Shown: positions 1 to 11,227, counted from the first letter of the stretch. The stretch: DNA of 64,000 nt from Cacajao melanocephalus (GCA_963573385.1 CAUYLG010034896.1:25605-89604); one strand, 5' to 3'. Notes: generated by a model not told the origin, from the letters alone. Translations and numbers: made by a program.

Positions 1-236
1 ACTGCATCCTTAAGATTTGAACATGTTACTGTGTAATGTTTTTAGAACATCCTGGGAAGGAAAGCTGCATAGTGCTAAGGTAGTTCGTTAAAGAAGACGT
101 GGCTGAGAGCAAGGCAATAGGGATTTAGATTTCCTCTTCACCAAGTGGCGCACATGTCCTGAAAATGTTAAACTGTGGGCATTTTTAATATTGCACATGT
201 TGAACTGATACATATAACTTAGGCTACTGTTGTGTG
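1..236. other. Unrecognised left edge
   Basis: No repeat, RNA gene or credible coding region recognised. Short open frames on both strands lack any family resemblance. Confidence 0.5.
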
Positions 237-522
237 TTTTTTTGACACAGAGTCTCACTCTGTCGCCCAGGCTGGGGTGCAGTGGTGCCATCTTGGCTCA
301 CCACAGCCCCTGCCTCCCAGGTTCAAGCGATTCTCCTGCCTCAGCCTCCCGCATAGCTGGGATTACAGCACATGCCACCAAGCCTGGCTAATTTTTGTAT
401 TTTTAGTAGAGACAGGGTTTCACCATGTTAGCCAGGATGGCCTCGATCTCCTGACCTCGTCGTCCACCTGCCTTGGCCTCCCAAAGTACTGGGATTACAG
501 GCGTGAGCCACTGCACCCAGCC
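237..522 (-). mobile_element. Alu SINE, antisense, near full length
   Basis: The plus strand starts with a T tract (reversed A tail), runs through the right and left Alu arms, and ends in the reversed Alu 5' end (...gagccactgcacccagcc). The left-arm wording 'gttagccaggatggcctcgatctcctgacctcg' region resembles younger AluS/AluY copies. About 286 bp, so close to the usual 280-300. A 97-codon open frame across it is the familiar Alu antisense frame and is not a gene. A clear target-site duplication is not seen. Confidence 0.97.
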
Positions 523-944
523 TAACTTATGGTTTTCTTTCAGAACCATTTATTTCCCCAAAACATTTATCCACTCTCCCTCCCTCTCTGTGCTTTTCCA
601 TTTTCAGCTGTGCCAGGCTGGTTTTACCCAGCACCTTGTTTAATGATGGAGCTCATCATTTCCGAGTTTTTCTTTCCGTGTTGCTGCCACATGGGTCAGG
701 GCTGTGTGGCTGTTACAGAGGAAGAGTCTCTGGGGAGGGAGCAGTGAGAAACTGACAGAGCAAGACCTGAGATAGACTTTCTTCTCTAATGTAAGAGAGG
801 TTTTTCTAGGGGAGCCATCTTTATGGCACTGTGAGGATTTATGAAGAATTTTTTAAATCTCCAGCTTGTGTGTTCATTTATCTTACGACTGTACCTGGTC
901 TCATGCTGCCTTCTGCCTCAGTAGGGTTAAGAGTTCAGGAAGGA
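523..944. other. Unrecognised sequence
   Basis: No repeat family or RNA gene recognised between the Alu and a MIR. Nothing coding that I would defend. Confidence 0.5.
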
Positions 945-1128
945 AGTAAAACTTGCTAGGGTTAAAATCCCAGCTAGTTCATTCCTTACATTTCTTATGT
1001 GAACAATGGAAGTGGTGATAGTCCTTACTTCATGTTGTTGTTGTGAGTACTTTGTGATATAACACACAGAGAATGCTTAACACAGTTCTCAGTGCAGAGT
1101 GAGCATACAAAGTTGACAGCTATTGGCT
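945..1128 (+). mobile_element. MIR SINE, sense
   Basis: Diverged but ordered match to the tRNA-derived mammalian MIR: an 'aaaatcccagct' core, an 'acaatgg' segment, 'ttgttgttgtgag', then 'aatgcttaacacagttct' and the 3' end. Old and gapped, as expected for MIR. Edges are approximate. Confidence 0.75.
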
Positions 1129-1186
1129 GCATGACATCATGGAAAATGTACCTAACCTAAAGTCAAAAGCCCCAATTTTATTCCCA

Positions 1187-1285
1187 GATATTCATCCTTT
1201 ATTGGTTGCCTTTAACCTCACGGATATTTATCCTTTTTACTTTTACTTCCTGGATATTCATCCTTTATTGGTTACTTTTAACCTC
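1187..1285 (+). repeat. Short tandem repetition, units near 30-36 bp
   Basis: The 33-base segment at 1187-1219 (gatattcatcctttattggtt...) recurs with few changes at 1253-1285, and a third degenerate unit (gatatttatcc...) lies between them at 1223. The unit includes part of a MIR ('ggttactttt aacctc' stretch), so the repetition probably arose by local slippage or unequal exchange inside a MIR copy. Confidence 0.85.
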
Positions 1286-1350
1286 CTCTTGCTTTAGTTT
1301 TCTAAATCTGTAAAATGGAATGTCATACTGATATTATAGACGATTCCTTG
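1262..1350 (+). mobile_element. MIR SINE fragment
   Basis: 'ggttacttttaacctc', 'tagttttctaaatctgtaaa' and 'atggaatgtcatactgatatt' line up in order with the MIR stretch that normally reads as loss of sodium-like 'ttacttaacctct...tcatctgtaaaatgg'. Probably the 3' part of a MIR whose middle was duplicated (1187-1285). Could instead be a separate fragment. Confidence 0.6.
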
Positions 1351-1614
1351 GCAATCAAATCATGGAAAATATGTGGAAGTTCTTGGCACAGAACAGCCGC
1401 TCTGTACATACTCATCGAATCTGATTTGCAACATTACCAGGACCTAACATTTATGTCAAGAAGGCATTTTTCACACTGCACAAAATGGGGCTCCTATATT
1501 CTAGAAAGTAAGTGTCATGAAAGTCACAACATAAATTTCCTCCCACTTCTTGCCCCTTAATTCAGAGCTGTTCCACAAAGTCAGTTTTGCAAAATGTTGC
1601 GAACATCTGATATT

Positions 1615-1745
1615 TACCAGGAATTAGGAGAGGAACAGTGGATATGATCATGGTCCCTGCTGTTAGGGAGCTCATAGTCCAAGACTAGAGTCAGATAAGT
1701 CAACAGGACTACACAATAAATGCCAGGAGAGGAAAATGTGGGAGA
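1615..1745 (-). mobile_element. L2 LINE fragment, antisense
   Basis: 'catggtccctgctgttaggg' followed by 'agctcatagtcc' is the reversed L2 3' untranslated region signature. Strongly diverged, with approximate edges. Confidence 0.6.
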
Positions 1746-1813
1746 AGAGCAAGGAGGGTCGCCAAGCCCCGCCTCAGTAAGAGTGGGAATGTCAGAGCAG
1801 GTGACAAAGTAAG

Positions 1814-2240
1814 GATGCTGTAGCTTCAAGTGATAGAAATCTCTAACTCAGACTGATCTAAACTTAAGTGAGAAAAGAAATTTCATCAAACTGGGAGGTC
1901 AGAAGAAGGGCAGACTTCCAGGTGCAGTCACTATAGTGGCTCAAAAATCTCATCAAGGCTTCAGGCTCTTTTCATGTCTCTGATCTGTCATGGCCACTGT
2001 CATTTCCAGTCCAACTGTAACACTTCTTCAGTATCAAGATGGCCCCAGCAATTGCCCACATGATAGCATCTGAGAGAAGAGGAGGCATCTCTTTTGTCTG
2101 TCATTTTGGGAGGAGAAGGAAGGAAAAGAGTACTTTTCAGCATGGGCCAATACTGGGACCAAGGGAAAGCTTCCCCTTCACCTTCTGAAGGTTCACCCTC
2201 TGCCCTCTGAAAAGGAACTAACATCAGGAAGGTGAATAGG
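1814..2240. other. Possible ancient interspersed repeat, family unassigned
   Basis: A 'caagtgatagaaatctctaactcagactgatc' start with later 'atgtctctgatctgtc' and 'caagatggcc' elements recalls an old mammalian repeat I have seen but cannot name. No TSDs or terminal repeats are visible. It could also be unique sequence. Confidence 0.35.
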
Positions 2241-2534
2241 AGAAAAGGCACAGAAATTTATTTAATGTGTATTATCCTGGAAAATCAAAGGAGGATGATT
2301 ACCCAGTAACCCAGTGAAGTCCATATGCTTTTACAACCTTCTTCATTGGGGAAGGAGAGATTGAGTCAATGTGTCTGTCAATTTGAGGAGGAGTAAATAA
2401 CTTTTACAGGGAATGAATGGGCCCAATGCTCAGACAGTGGTTAGTACATAATATTTTCTTCAGGAATTGAACGGGATTAGAGGCAAAGTTTGTCTGGGCT
2501 CTAGGTGTGATGTTTACTTTACAGGCTCTTCCTT

Positions 2535-2643
2535 ATGATATGAGTTGTTTTTTTTTTCTTTCTTTCTTTCTCTCTCTTTTTTTTTTTCCATGTAGTTTCA
2601 CTCTTGTTGCCCAGGCTGGAATGCCATGGCAATGATATGAGTT
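2535..2643 (-). mobile_element. Very short 5'-truncated Alu with 12-bp TSD
   Basis: Twelve identical bases (atgatatgagtt) flank the insert at 2535-2546 and 2632-2643. Between them are a T/C-rich reversed A tail and only about 40-45 bp of the Alu 3' end (tcactcttgttgcccaggct...). On the element strand the target reads TT/AAAA, the preferred L1 endonuclease site. The TSD and tail show L1-mediated insertion, with truncation after a few dozen bases. Confidence 0.9.
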
Positions 2644-3089
2644 TTAATCTTCTGGTAAATAAAGTTTTGAGGGGGTGGGGATTGAAAGCCATTTCTTCTC
2701 TTTTGATGGGTCTGGTTGCTAGGTAGATAAGGAAACTTCAGCGAACAGCCTTATCCTATGCTTTGGAAGAGAAAGGTGATTGAGAGATGAAGAAGTAGGT
2801 GGAAGGTCAGAGAAACCTTGAGACTCCTACTTCAGTTCAGCATGTCAAAGAGCCATATTTTGGAGTCTTGTTTTCTGAGCCCCAATACAAGAGTTAGATC
2901 ACCTACCCACCTTTAAACTACACCTTTGCAAGGACATAGAATTCACATGACAGGCTTAATGGGGTGTCTTGGGTGCGAGGGACATTGAGGGGTTGGCCTC
3001 CACAATGACCAGGAAAGGTTTTCCCTGGGCATTTCCCAAATTGCCCATCTGATAGGGTGAATAGGACTCCTTCTCGTCTCTAAGTGTTA
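2644..3089. other. Unrecognised sequence
   Basis: No repeat family or gene recognised. Confidence 0.5.
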
Positions 3090-3545
3090 GAGGTAGTGAG
3101 AGAAGCATCCCAGGGTGTGCAATGGCATGAAGCATGAAATATCATAATTATTCATGGCGTTCCAAGTCCTTTTATTTGACTAGACTATAGGGGTAGCACA
3201 GAGTACAAACTAGTGATAAGAGATTGGGCTGGAGGGTAGGTGAGGACTGGATTATGAAGACTCTTACAAGCCATGATAGGAAATGTGGGTTTTATCCCAT
3301 GGAAACTGGGAACTCACTGAAATATTTGAAGCTGGGAAGGACATGATATTGGATGTGTCAGTTCCATCTTGAACCATCCACTAAATGGAAAGGGGAGTGA
3401 GGCAAGGTCAGAGTCTCAGGAAACAAGACTGCATTGGTAATTTTAGAAGGAGTCTGAATGGGATTAGATAGCTGGTTAAGTGGGTGGGCTGGGGAATGAG
3501 AAAGAGCTCAAGGTGATTATTCTCTTTTTTTTCTGGGGTTTTTGA
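3090..3545 (-). mobile_element. L2 LINE fragment, antisense
   Basis: Contains, in reversed L2 order, 'gcatgaagcatgaaatatca', 'attgggctggaggg', 'gaagactcttacaagccatg' (normally near 'ggccttgtaggccat'), 'ttttatcccatg' and 'ggacatgatatt'. This corresponds to the 3' UTR and C-terminal ORF2 region of L2, heavily decayed. No reading frame survives. Confidence 0.75.
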
Positions 3546-3945
3546 GGTTCCCTAGAAGTCTATATAAAAGTAATAATACATCTGGGAAAATCAGAATCTG
3601 AGAGCTGGCTACTCAGATTTGATGTAGTCAGTACAGAGTGACTATCAAGTAATAGATATTGGTCCTCGATACATATGGGATATTGGCCAGCTGGATAAAT
3701 AAATGAGTAATTTTTTAATAAATGCCCATCGGCACAAGTTCTTAAATGAGGAATAATGATAATATTTATATTGTACAAGGGAGAGTGTGGATGAGATATT
3801 TACAAGCAAGGCATTCAGCAGATGTCCTGTGGGTTAATAGGCTTAGAGTAAATTCATGTTCATGTCATGTAATAACCTTGGTGAATCTGCTAATAAGAGT
3901 GAATTAGGCTTCAGTAGCAAATTCTCTCTCCCTACACTTTACCCC

Positions 3946-3948
<3 letters not shown>

Positions 3949-3994
<46 letters not shown>

Positions 3995-4008
3995 CGTGTG
4001 TGTGTGTA
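3949..4008. repeat. (TC)n then (TG)n compound microsatellite
   Basis: About 46 bp of uninterrupted TC/CT, followed by a short TG run. The first part is pure pyrimidine on the plus strand. Likely length-polymorphic. Confidence 0.98.
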
Positions 4009-4664
4009 ATGTGTAGTGTGTAGTTTATTAAGTCTTTAAGTATTCTATTCATAGCAGAATGTTCCCACTTTTCATATTTTACAAGGGAGCATTTTATTTA
4101 AGCTCCAAGTATGTGTAATTGCACTGAGCCATATACGCATTCCCCCAGACCAGGAAGCTTTGCCACCTAAAATAGAGTGCTCCCAATGTAAGCCCAGGTG
4201 AGGGTTCCAAGGGGCTGTCCTGTGGGGCCTTTCCTGGTTTGAGGGACGCCATGCTGGTATAGGAGAGCTGTCCTGGTTTGGGAGTTGGTGGGGCTCTCCT
4301 AGTCTGAGAGTTGACTCATTTGTAGGCATCCACACTTCAGTGTTAAAAGAACTGTCGTGTGGTTGATGACTTGATTTTACTTAAGCGTGGTTCAATCAGA
4401 AGCAGGGGAGTGAGGAAATTCCTTCACATATTTACCAACATCTGTTTCTAGGTGTCCAGCTGTGTATAGGAGGGGACTGTTGGCCATAGAAAGCTTCTGC
4501 TTGGGCACTTCTGTCTCATGTCTCTTCACTGGAAGGACAATTTTAATCTACCTGTGTAGCCAGTATGTCCTGAGGTTTCTGATCTGATCCCAAAATACGT
4601 ATATGACATGGCACTTTCGGAGGGCTTTGTCTTTCCTCGTACAGCAATGTGGTATTGTCATAAG
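4009..4664. other. Unrecognised sequence
   Basis: No repeat family, RNA gene or coding region recognised between the microsatellite and the Alu. Confidence 0.5.
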
Positions 4665-4968
<304 letters not shown>

Positions 4969-4984
4969 AAGTTGGCAGCTATGA

Positions 4985-5212
4985 CCTTGATGCAGTGGAA
5001 TACAGGAGAAATGGCATGTGACTTGGAGCCAGATGAGAGTTTGCATCTTAGCTCTGCCAGTTAATAGCTATGTGATCCTGGGCAAATGATGTTCCATTTT
5101 CCTTCATTTGTACAATGGGATTAATACTACTCACCTTATGATCTTGGTGAACAGATAGTATACAGTAAAGCTACCTAGTAGAGGGCCAAACACATAATAG
5201 ATAATAAATTAT
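4985..5212 (+). mobile_element. MIR SINE, sense, near full length
   Basis: Matches MIR from the 5' tRNA-like part ('gacttggagccagatgag') through the core ('ctctgccagttaatagctatgtgatcctgggcaa'), 'tttgtacaatggg' and the 3' 'cacataatagataataaat' end. An L1 insertion at 5213-5636 interrupts its extreme 3' end, and 'attattg' resumes after it. Confidence 0.88.
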
Positions 5213-5636
5213 AGCTGTTGCAGTTTTTTTTAAAATTGTACTTTAGGTTCTGGGGTACATGTGCAGGTCATGCAGGATTGTTGCATAGGTACATACATAA
5301 CAAGGTGGTTTGCTGCCTCCATCCCCCTGTCACCCATATCTGGCATTTCTCTCCATGTTATCCCTCCTCAACCTCCCCACCCTCACTGCCCCTCCTCTAG
5401 CACCCCCCAACAGACCCCAGTGTGTGATGCTCCCCTCCCTGTGTCCATGTGTTCTTATTGTTCAACACTCACCTGTGAGTGAGAACGTGCAGTGTTTGGT
5501 TTTCTGTTCTTGTGTCAGTTTGCTGAGAATGATAGTTTCCAGATTCATTCCTTTCCCTACAAAGAACGTGAACTCATCTTTTTCTATGGCTGCATAGTGG
5601 CACATATACACTATGGAATACTGTGCAGCTGTTGCA
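5213..5636 (-). mobile_element. L1 LINE 3' end with 5' inversion (twin priming)
   Basis: TSDs agctgttgca flank the insert at 5213-5222 and 5627-5636. From 5223 the insert reads as reversed L1: T tract, 3' end ('actttaggttctggggtaca'), 3' UTR, then the end of ORF2 up to 'ggctgcatagt' near 5598. It then flips to sense L1 ('ggcacatatacactatgga...gtgcagc', 5599-5629), which covers the adjoining, more 5' part of ORF2. The flip overlaps the first part by about 10 bp. This is the classical twin-priming structure. The subfamily looks primate-age (L1PB-like). Confidence 0.93.
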
Positions 5637-5741
5637 ATTATTGACCTCCTAGACTGTGTCCCAATCTACGACATAGGAATAATAACAATGCCTCACTTGC
5701 ATGTTTGATGTGAACACCACAGTGATCATTGTAATCTAGAG

Positions 5742-5966
5742 CAGGACTTCTCAACCTCATTCTTCACACTATTTACATTTGGGGCTGCCCTGTGCAATAC
5801 TGAATATTTAGCAACACCCATGCCCTGCACCCACTAGATGGGTGTAGATGCCTGTAGCAACCTTCAGCCCAAGTTGTAATAACCAAAAATGTCCACAGAC
5901 ATCGCCAAATACTCCCTGGCTGGGGAAGGTGGGGAGCTAAAGTTGTCACTGGTTGAGAACTACTGT
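5742..5966 (+). mobile_element. MER20-type hAT-Charlie DNA transposon
   Basis: Non-autonomous DNA transposon of about 220 bp. It starts near 'ttctcaacctcattcttcacac', has 'ggggctgccctgtgcaatac', 'agcaacacccatgccc', 'cccactagatgg' and 'aaaaatgtccacagacatcg', and ends 'ggttgagaactactg'. The ends are roughly inverted, as in hAT elements. No clean 8-bp TSD remains. Confidence 0.85.
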
Positions 5967-6017
5967 TCCAACATATTGAAGAAAGTATTTTATAAACAAG
6001 GGTCGCTACTGTATCCG

Positions 6018-6493
6018 TGCTGTGGTTTGGAGGTGGTTTGTTCTGGTTCCCAGCAAAGCTTTTGCAGAAATTTGATCACCAGTGTGGGGGTGTTGGGAGG
6101 TGGGCATTAGCATCAGGTGTTTGGGTTATGGGGAGGTGGAAGGTAGCAGGAGGTATTTGGGTTATGGGGGAAGATCCGTCGCAAATTCTGTTTTGGAGTT
6201 GTGAGTGAGTTCTTGCTTTTGAGAGCCCGGATTAGGTCTTGTGGGAATGCATTAACTCCCTTGAAAGTAGGTTGTTATAAAGCAGGGTGCCTCTCAGGTT
6301 TCTTTCCCTTGATATGTGCCCACTTCCCCTTTCACTTTCTCTACCCTGTTGTGACAGCTCAAAAGTCTGCCTCAGTAGCCAGTGCCATATCCTTGAACTT
6401 CTCAGCCTGCAAACTTGAGCTAAATAAACCTCTTTTCTTTGGAAATTACCCAGTCTCAGGTATTCTTTTGGCAGCACAAAATGGGCTGAAACA
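6018..6493 (+). mobile_element. Solo LTR, ERVL-MaLR (MSTB-like)
   Basis: Begins TGCTGTGGTTTGGA and ends CTGAAACA. It contains the MaLR signature 'gagctaaataaacctctttt' (with an AATAAA polyadenylation signal) and 'aaattacccagtctcaggta'. About 475 bp, slightly long because 'aggtgtttgggttatgggg' is repeated 36 bp further on (6115 and 6151). Flanking pentamers atccg/attgg match at only 3 of 5 positions, so the TSD is decayed or the ends are misjudged. No internal viral sequence is present. Confidence 0.85.
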
Positions 6494-8182
6494 ATTGGAC
6501 CTATTTGTAAAGTTGTGGAAAGAAATGCAGAGAGGAAAAAAAATCGTGTTTGTTTCCTAAGCCTCTAGATAGCAATGCATACATGAGACTAGTGGAACAA
6601 ATTAAGCCTCTTTCAGCATGAATAAGCTCTTCCAAGTTCAACTCCAGATATAAGCTACAGTTGGGTGGGGCTGTCAATTTTCAGGAAAAAGTTGCGGTAG
6701 CAACACAGGGTTTGCAATAACTTCTGCTATAATTTGAGGTGTCCTGGGAATGTAAGTGGTGATGCCTGTTCCCTACACCACTGGCTGAGGAATACCAGCC
6801 TTGCCCTACTCCTCTTTGGGTGATTGTGGAGATCATTCTAGTTCCCTGGAAAGCACACATCTGAGGTTCAGCATGGTGTATCTTATCTCCAGCACAATTA
6901 TCTTCCCCCTCCAGTTTTTTTTTTTATCCCTTCTCCTGGGAGGAAAAAAGTCAGCTTAAACCTGAGCTCCAGGTAGTGCAACCTCACTTCCTCTTTGCTG
7001 ATCATGATCAAATCTTAAAGCAACAGAAATGATCCAGAATTCCTCTACTCTGTCACAGAAAGCTAATTGCACTTGTCCGTAGATGTGTGGGCAGTTCTGA
7101 AGTAGCTCTCACCTCACATTTTAAGGTAATTTTACTAATAGAAGCACCACATCCTTCAGGGCCAGGAAAGCTCTATTTAACCACGAATTTCCTCCCTTGA
7201 GGTTTCATTATGTTTGGTTACAAAGTGAAATAAACCAACACTGCTTCAGAGTCTGGGGAGGCACAGGGGGATGATTTAGCCACGTTAATGATAGGAATAG
7301 AAAGGTATTGTAAAAGATAGCACGCCACCCATGCCTTTTTTGGGCTGGGAGACTAAATGAAGAAGAAATTTTTTTCCCTAGAAATGTTATTTCTCTGAAC
7401 AGCATTTTAACACTGTCATCACACAATAACCTCAGAGTGAGGGAGTAATTATTTGCCAGTAATATGTGTGCTACAGTTAGCTGAATATGGCAGCGCTTCC
7501 ATGCTGAGATCTATGAAGTATAGATTATACATTTCCATGCTGATTCAAAATATGTATTTTTTTATGATTGATGAGGACATTGCAGCATGCCACCTTCATA
7601 ATTTGCATTTTTAAATGGTTCTCTGTGTAAATCATTGGCGTGTATTACCTGAATCAGAAGTCAAATAATTTTCATTGTGAAAGCTCTAAAATATGTTTTT
7701 CTTAAATATGGTGTGCAGAAATCAGAGATAAATATACCTTAACGTATTTTTATGTTTCATTACTATTCAACGTATTTTTTGTTTTTCTAACAAAACCTCC
7801 AGCTTTTATAATACCATTACCATCGAATTAAAGACTAGCCTTCATCTTTCCAAACATATATTCTGTGCTTTGCTCAAAGCCAGGAGTGACGTGGCTCATT
7901 AAGGGGTTGGTTAGCAAGATGCTTGAAAGAAAGGAAAAATTCTCTCATTGATCAGAGAAAATATAAATGATGAGGCTAAACTCAGCCTTGAGATGTCCTG
8001 GATTTTCCTGGTGAGACTTCAGGGTCCAACAGGGGATTCTAATCTTTTCAGATCTCCTGCATGAACTCCTTCAAACCTGGGAATTACATTTAGTCTCCAT
8101 ACAAAAGGAGCAGGAGTTTTTCGGTATAAGGCAAATGGCAGCAAAAACACACTTGAGTTTACAAAGCCAATGACACTACTGC
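6494..8182. other. Unrecognised, apparently repeat-poor sequence
   Basis: No transposable element, RNA gene or coding region recognised over 1.7 kb. The section from about 7440 to 7720 is AT-rich with several homeobox- or POU-like motifs and could be conserved, but that is a guess. Confidence 0.45.
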
Positions 8183-8490
8183 TTTTTTTGTTGTTATACT
8201 TTAAGTTCTGGGGTACATGTACAGAACGTGCAGGTTTGTTACATAGGTATACATGTGCCATGGTGATTTGCTGCATCCATCTCCCCGTCATCTACATTAG
8301 GTATTCCTTCTAATGCTATCCCTCCCCTAGTCCCCACTCCCTGCTGTCCCTCCCCTAGCCCCCCACCTCCCAACAGGCCCCAGTGTGTGATGTTACCCTC
8401 GCTGTGTCTATGTGTTCTCATTTTTCAACACCCACTTATGAGTGAGAACATGCAGTGTTTGGTTTTCTGTTCTTGTGTCAGTTTGCTGAG
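8183..8490 (-). mobile_element. L1 LINE 3' end, antisense, 5'-truncated
   Basis: T-rich start, then the reversed L1 3' end ('actttaagttctggggtaca', 'gtttgttacataggtataca'), G/C-poor 3' UTR and the last bases of ORF2 ('gtgtcagtttgctgag'). It stops abruptly at 8490, before the ORF2 region present in longer copies. No convincing TSD found. Confidence 0.93.
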
Positions 8491-9995
8491 CTTTATGAAA
8501 ATATTAATGCTGAGGCTGGGTGATTTATGGTGCAAACCTATGGAAAGAACCTTTCCTAAGCCCACATTTTAGCTAGGGCTTTACCCGAGGGAAGGAGGGA
8601 AGCCCTTGCCTCTGGAAGACTCCCTTCACCCCTGTCCCCATATATGGGAAGTTCAGAGCTGAGATAAAACCAGGAAGGAGAATCAAGACACTGGAAACAT
8701 ATGCCCATGAGGGAGCCTAGGAATCTTTTCAGAAGTTGAAGCTGGAACAGATGTTTACTAAGTTGTTGAAACTTAAGAATGAAATCCATAAATTAGAACG
8801 GAGTAGGAGATTTGGGAAGGCCCCAAGGAATCCACAAGAACCTTCAGACAAAGGGAAAGAGGGCACCAGGTCACACTGGATTGGTTGCCCAGGGAAATTC
8901 CTTCCTTTTGTGTCTTAAATCATTCCCTTGTCACCTTGCTGTGCCTCAGAACCACTCCTTACTCCGACTTGGTGCTTGTCACTCCATATCGTAACTCTGT
9001 TTTCTATTCTTTTGACTCTCCTGTTTCTTCTGTATGCACGTGGGCCTCATTAGCCTTGAGCTTGTGTCTGGTTTGTTTGTAGCGTTATACAGAGTGCTTG
9101 CCTACCAGTGGGCTCTGAAGTGATTTTTGAATGACTAAGGTTGAGGTTGAATTTAGGAGTACTAGGGTCTTTGGGAAAAGATCTATATCAAAGTCAAATT
9201 CATACGGTGAGAGCACTGTCTTCAGCAGATGTCCTTTGAAGGTCCAACTCAGTCTCCAGAGGCACTCCCCTCCCTCCCTTCTTAAAGGTGGCATGTCCTA
9301 TCGCGTTCCTCACAGCACCTGTACTAGGGGTACGAAAGCACTCATGAGGACATTGGCTTCAGCCTTCTGGAAAAGAGGACTTTCCTCTTGCTGTAACTCC
9401 CATGGGATTTTTTTTTTAAACTTCGTGGACTTCAGAAGTTCTTCCAGACAAATAGCTCCTTTATTTTTGAGGTAGTGATTTATATCCCTGGCAGAATAAT
9501 CATTGGTGAAGGTGCCTCTCCTTCACCATAAAGGAATAGCAAAACATTTATGAAAGGGAAACAGAGCTTCAGATGAGTGGGTACAAAAGTTCCGCCCAAT
9601 CTCAATGGTTGAAAGAATATGCATATATTAATTAATAATTCCGACATACTTCTTTTATAAGGTCCCTTATGAAAGATAGACTATTTTCCACATTTACTTT
9701 GCATTGGAAGTGGCAGATGAAATTAATATGCTTCATAAATTGCCATCACAGAGGGTCAATTAACAAGTGAACTAACCTTGTGAAAGTCATTTTGAAAGAC
9801 TAGTTATGTCTGTAATATTCCCTGTCAAATTAGGTAAAAATGGAAAAATTAGATGCCTGTCAAATAGCAGTCTAAGATACGAAGTAATTGCATTTTTGAT
9901 AAGGTAAATTACTTTCTGTGATTGTTGCTTGAGAACAGAAAATGAGTAGTGGAAATACTAAAGATTTTAAAATTGTGTGTGTACATGTGTGCATA
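8491..9995. other. Unrecognised sequence
   Basis: No repeat family or gene recognised. The longest open frame (114 codons near 9131-9475, plus) has no recognisable domain and unremarkable composition. Confidence 0.45.
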
Positions 9996-10027
9996 AATAT
10001 ATATATATATAAATAAATATATATATG
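9996..10027. repeat. (TA)n-rich simple repeat
   Basis: Two short TA runs separated by 'aaataaa'. Nothing else of note. Confidence 0.9.
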
Positions 10028-11227
10028 TAGACGTAATAGATACATATTTGTGTGGATGCACACACATACGTATAGGGAGGGTGGCAGAGAGAAGAGCGCT
10101 GTGAAGATTCAAACTGGAAGTAAGATGGGTCCACACTCCTTAGCCAAACCATCACCTCCTCCTCCACCAAGACTGTTCCCTTTCAGGTCCTTCACACATA
10201 CCTGGCCAGCTCCCACCTTTCTGCCTTTGCTCACTTGGCTTCCCTTTTAGTTTGCCTGTCTCTTTACTTCAGTCCATCAAAATTAACCCTGGTATTTGTA
10301 CAATGGGTTGGGCAGTGTTTGGGCTGTGTATGTACCAGCGTAGTGTCTGCTGCCCTAGAGCTAAAATTCCCTCCAGGAGAGAACAATGGCCTAGGACCCT
10401 GGAGCTGAATCTCTTGCAAAAGACTTGCTTCCGGCTGCAAAAGGACCAAAGAATGGAACCCTCCTAACAAATCCAACAAAGCTAATTTGGAGGCTGAAGG
10501 ACCAAAGAAAGGAACCCTCCTAACAAATCCAACCAAACCAATTTGGAGGCTGAAGGAATTATTGCAGCAGTCAGATCTCATGGGTCTTTTCACCCAATTC
10601 AACTGACAGGCAGTTCCAGAGAGACCACACAACACACACAAAGTATTCCCATGGAAAGGTTATCCTCTTTCAAGACAGGTGAGGTGGTAGCCTCCCCACT
10701 TCCTTCCTCCCTGTTGTGAAAGTTCTGGAGTTTTACGGCTCTCCTGCCTCCTCTGACATCTCGGTTCCATTCTTCAAAACTCTGCAATGTCTATGATGAA
10801 ATTAGACCCCTGACTGGGTCTCAAGTTTCTGCTTGTCATATGAATCAGTAGAGCTTAAAATTCATCTCAAGTCTTGGTTGTCTGTCCCCATTCCTCCATG
10901 ACCTTCTGTGAGGCTTGGAGCAAGTCAACTTCTTATCAGGATGTATGCTCCCTGTGTGTGAAAGGAGGCTGCTTTGCAGCAAGGAGATTGTTTAAAAAAA
11001 AAAAAAAAAAAGTATAAGTCTTTATATTTTTGTGTATACCAGAGCCCAGCTACACTTATGTATGTAGAGAAAAATGCTTTCTCCCCAATCCTCTCTCTTC
11101 CTCTGAATTATCTCCTTATACCTTTTCATTGTCAGGGAATTCCCAAAGGCATATGTACTGAATCTGTGTGTGGATCTTGTATATACACATATATTCACGC
11201 ATGCATATGCATAGTTTTTTTCCCTCT
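10028..11227. other. Unrecognised sequence with an A tract
   Basis: Contains the 56-bp tandem duplication described separately and an A run at about 10993-11011 not attached to any element I can identify. A 125-codon minus-strand open frame (10264-10641) spans the duplication and shows it as a repeated peptide; I see no domain in it. Confidence 0.45.
10441..10552 (+). repeat. 56-bp tandem duplication
   Basis: Copy 1 is 10441-10496 and copy 2 is 10497-10552, each starting 'aaggaccaaagaa' and ending 'atttggaggctg'. They are gapless and differ at 4 of 56 positions. No family recognised. Confidence 0.97.

Noticed and set aside
7440..7720. Definite enhancer call
   Set aside because: Only AT-rich motif impressions; without conservation or chromatin data the claim cannot be made.
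9131..9475. 114-codon plus-strand open frame
   Set aside because: Overlaps an antisense frame of similar quality; no family resemblance, and length is within chance for vertebrate DNA.
10264..10641. 125-codon minus-strand frame
   Set aside because: It spans a tandem duplication, and has no domain and no splice or promoter context that I can defend.
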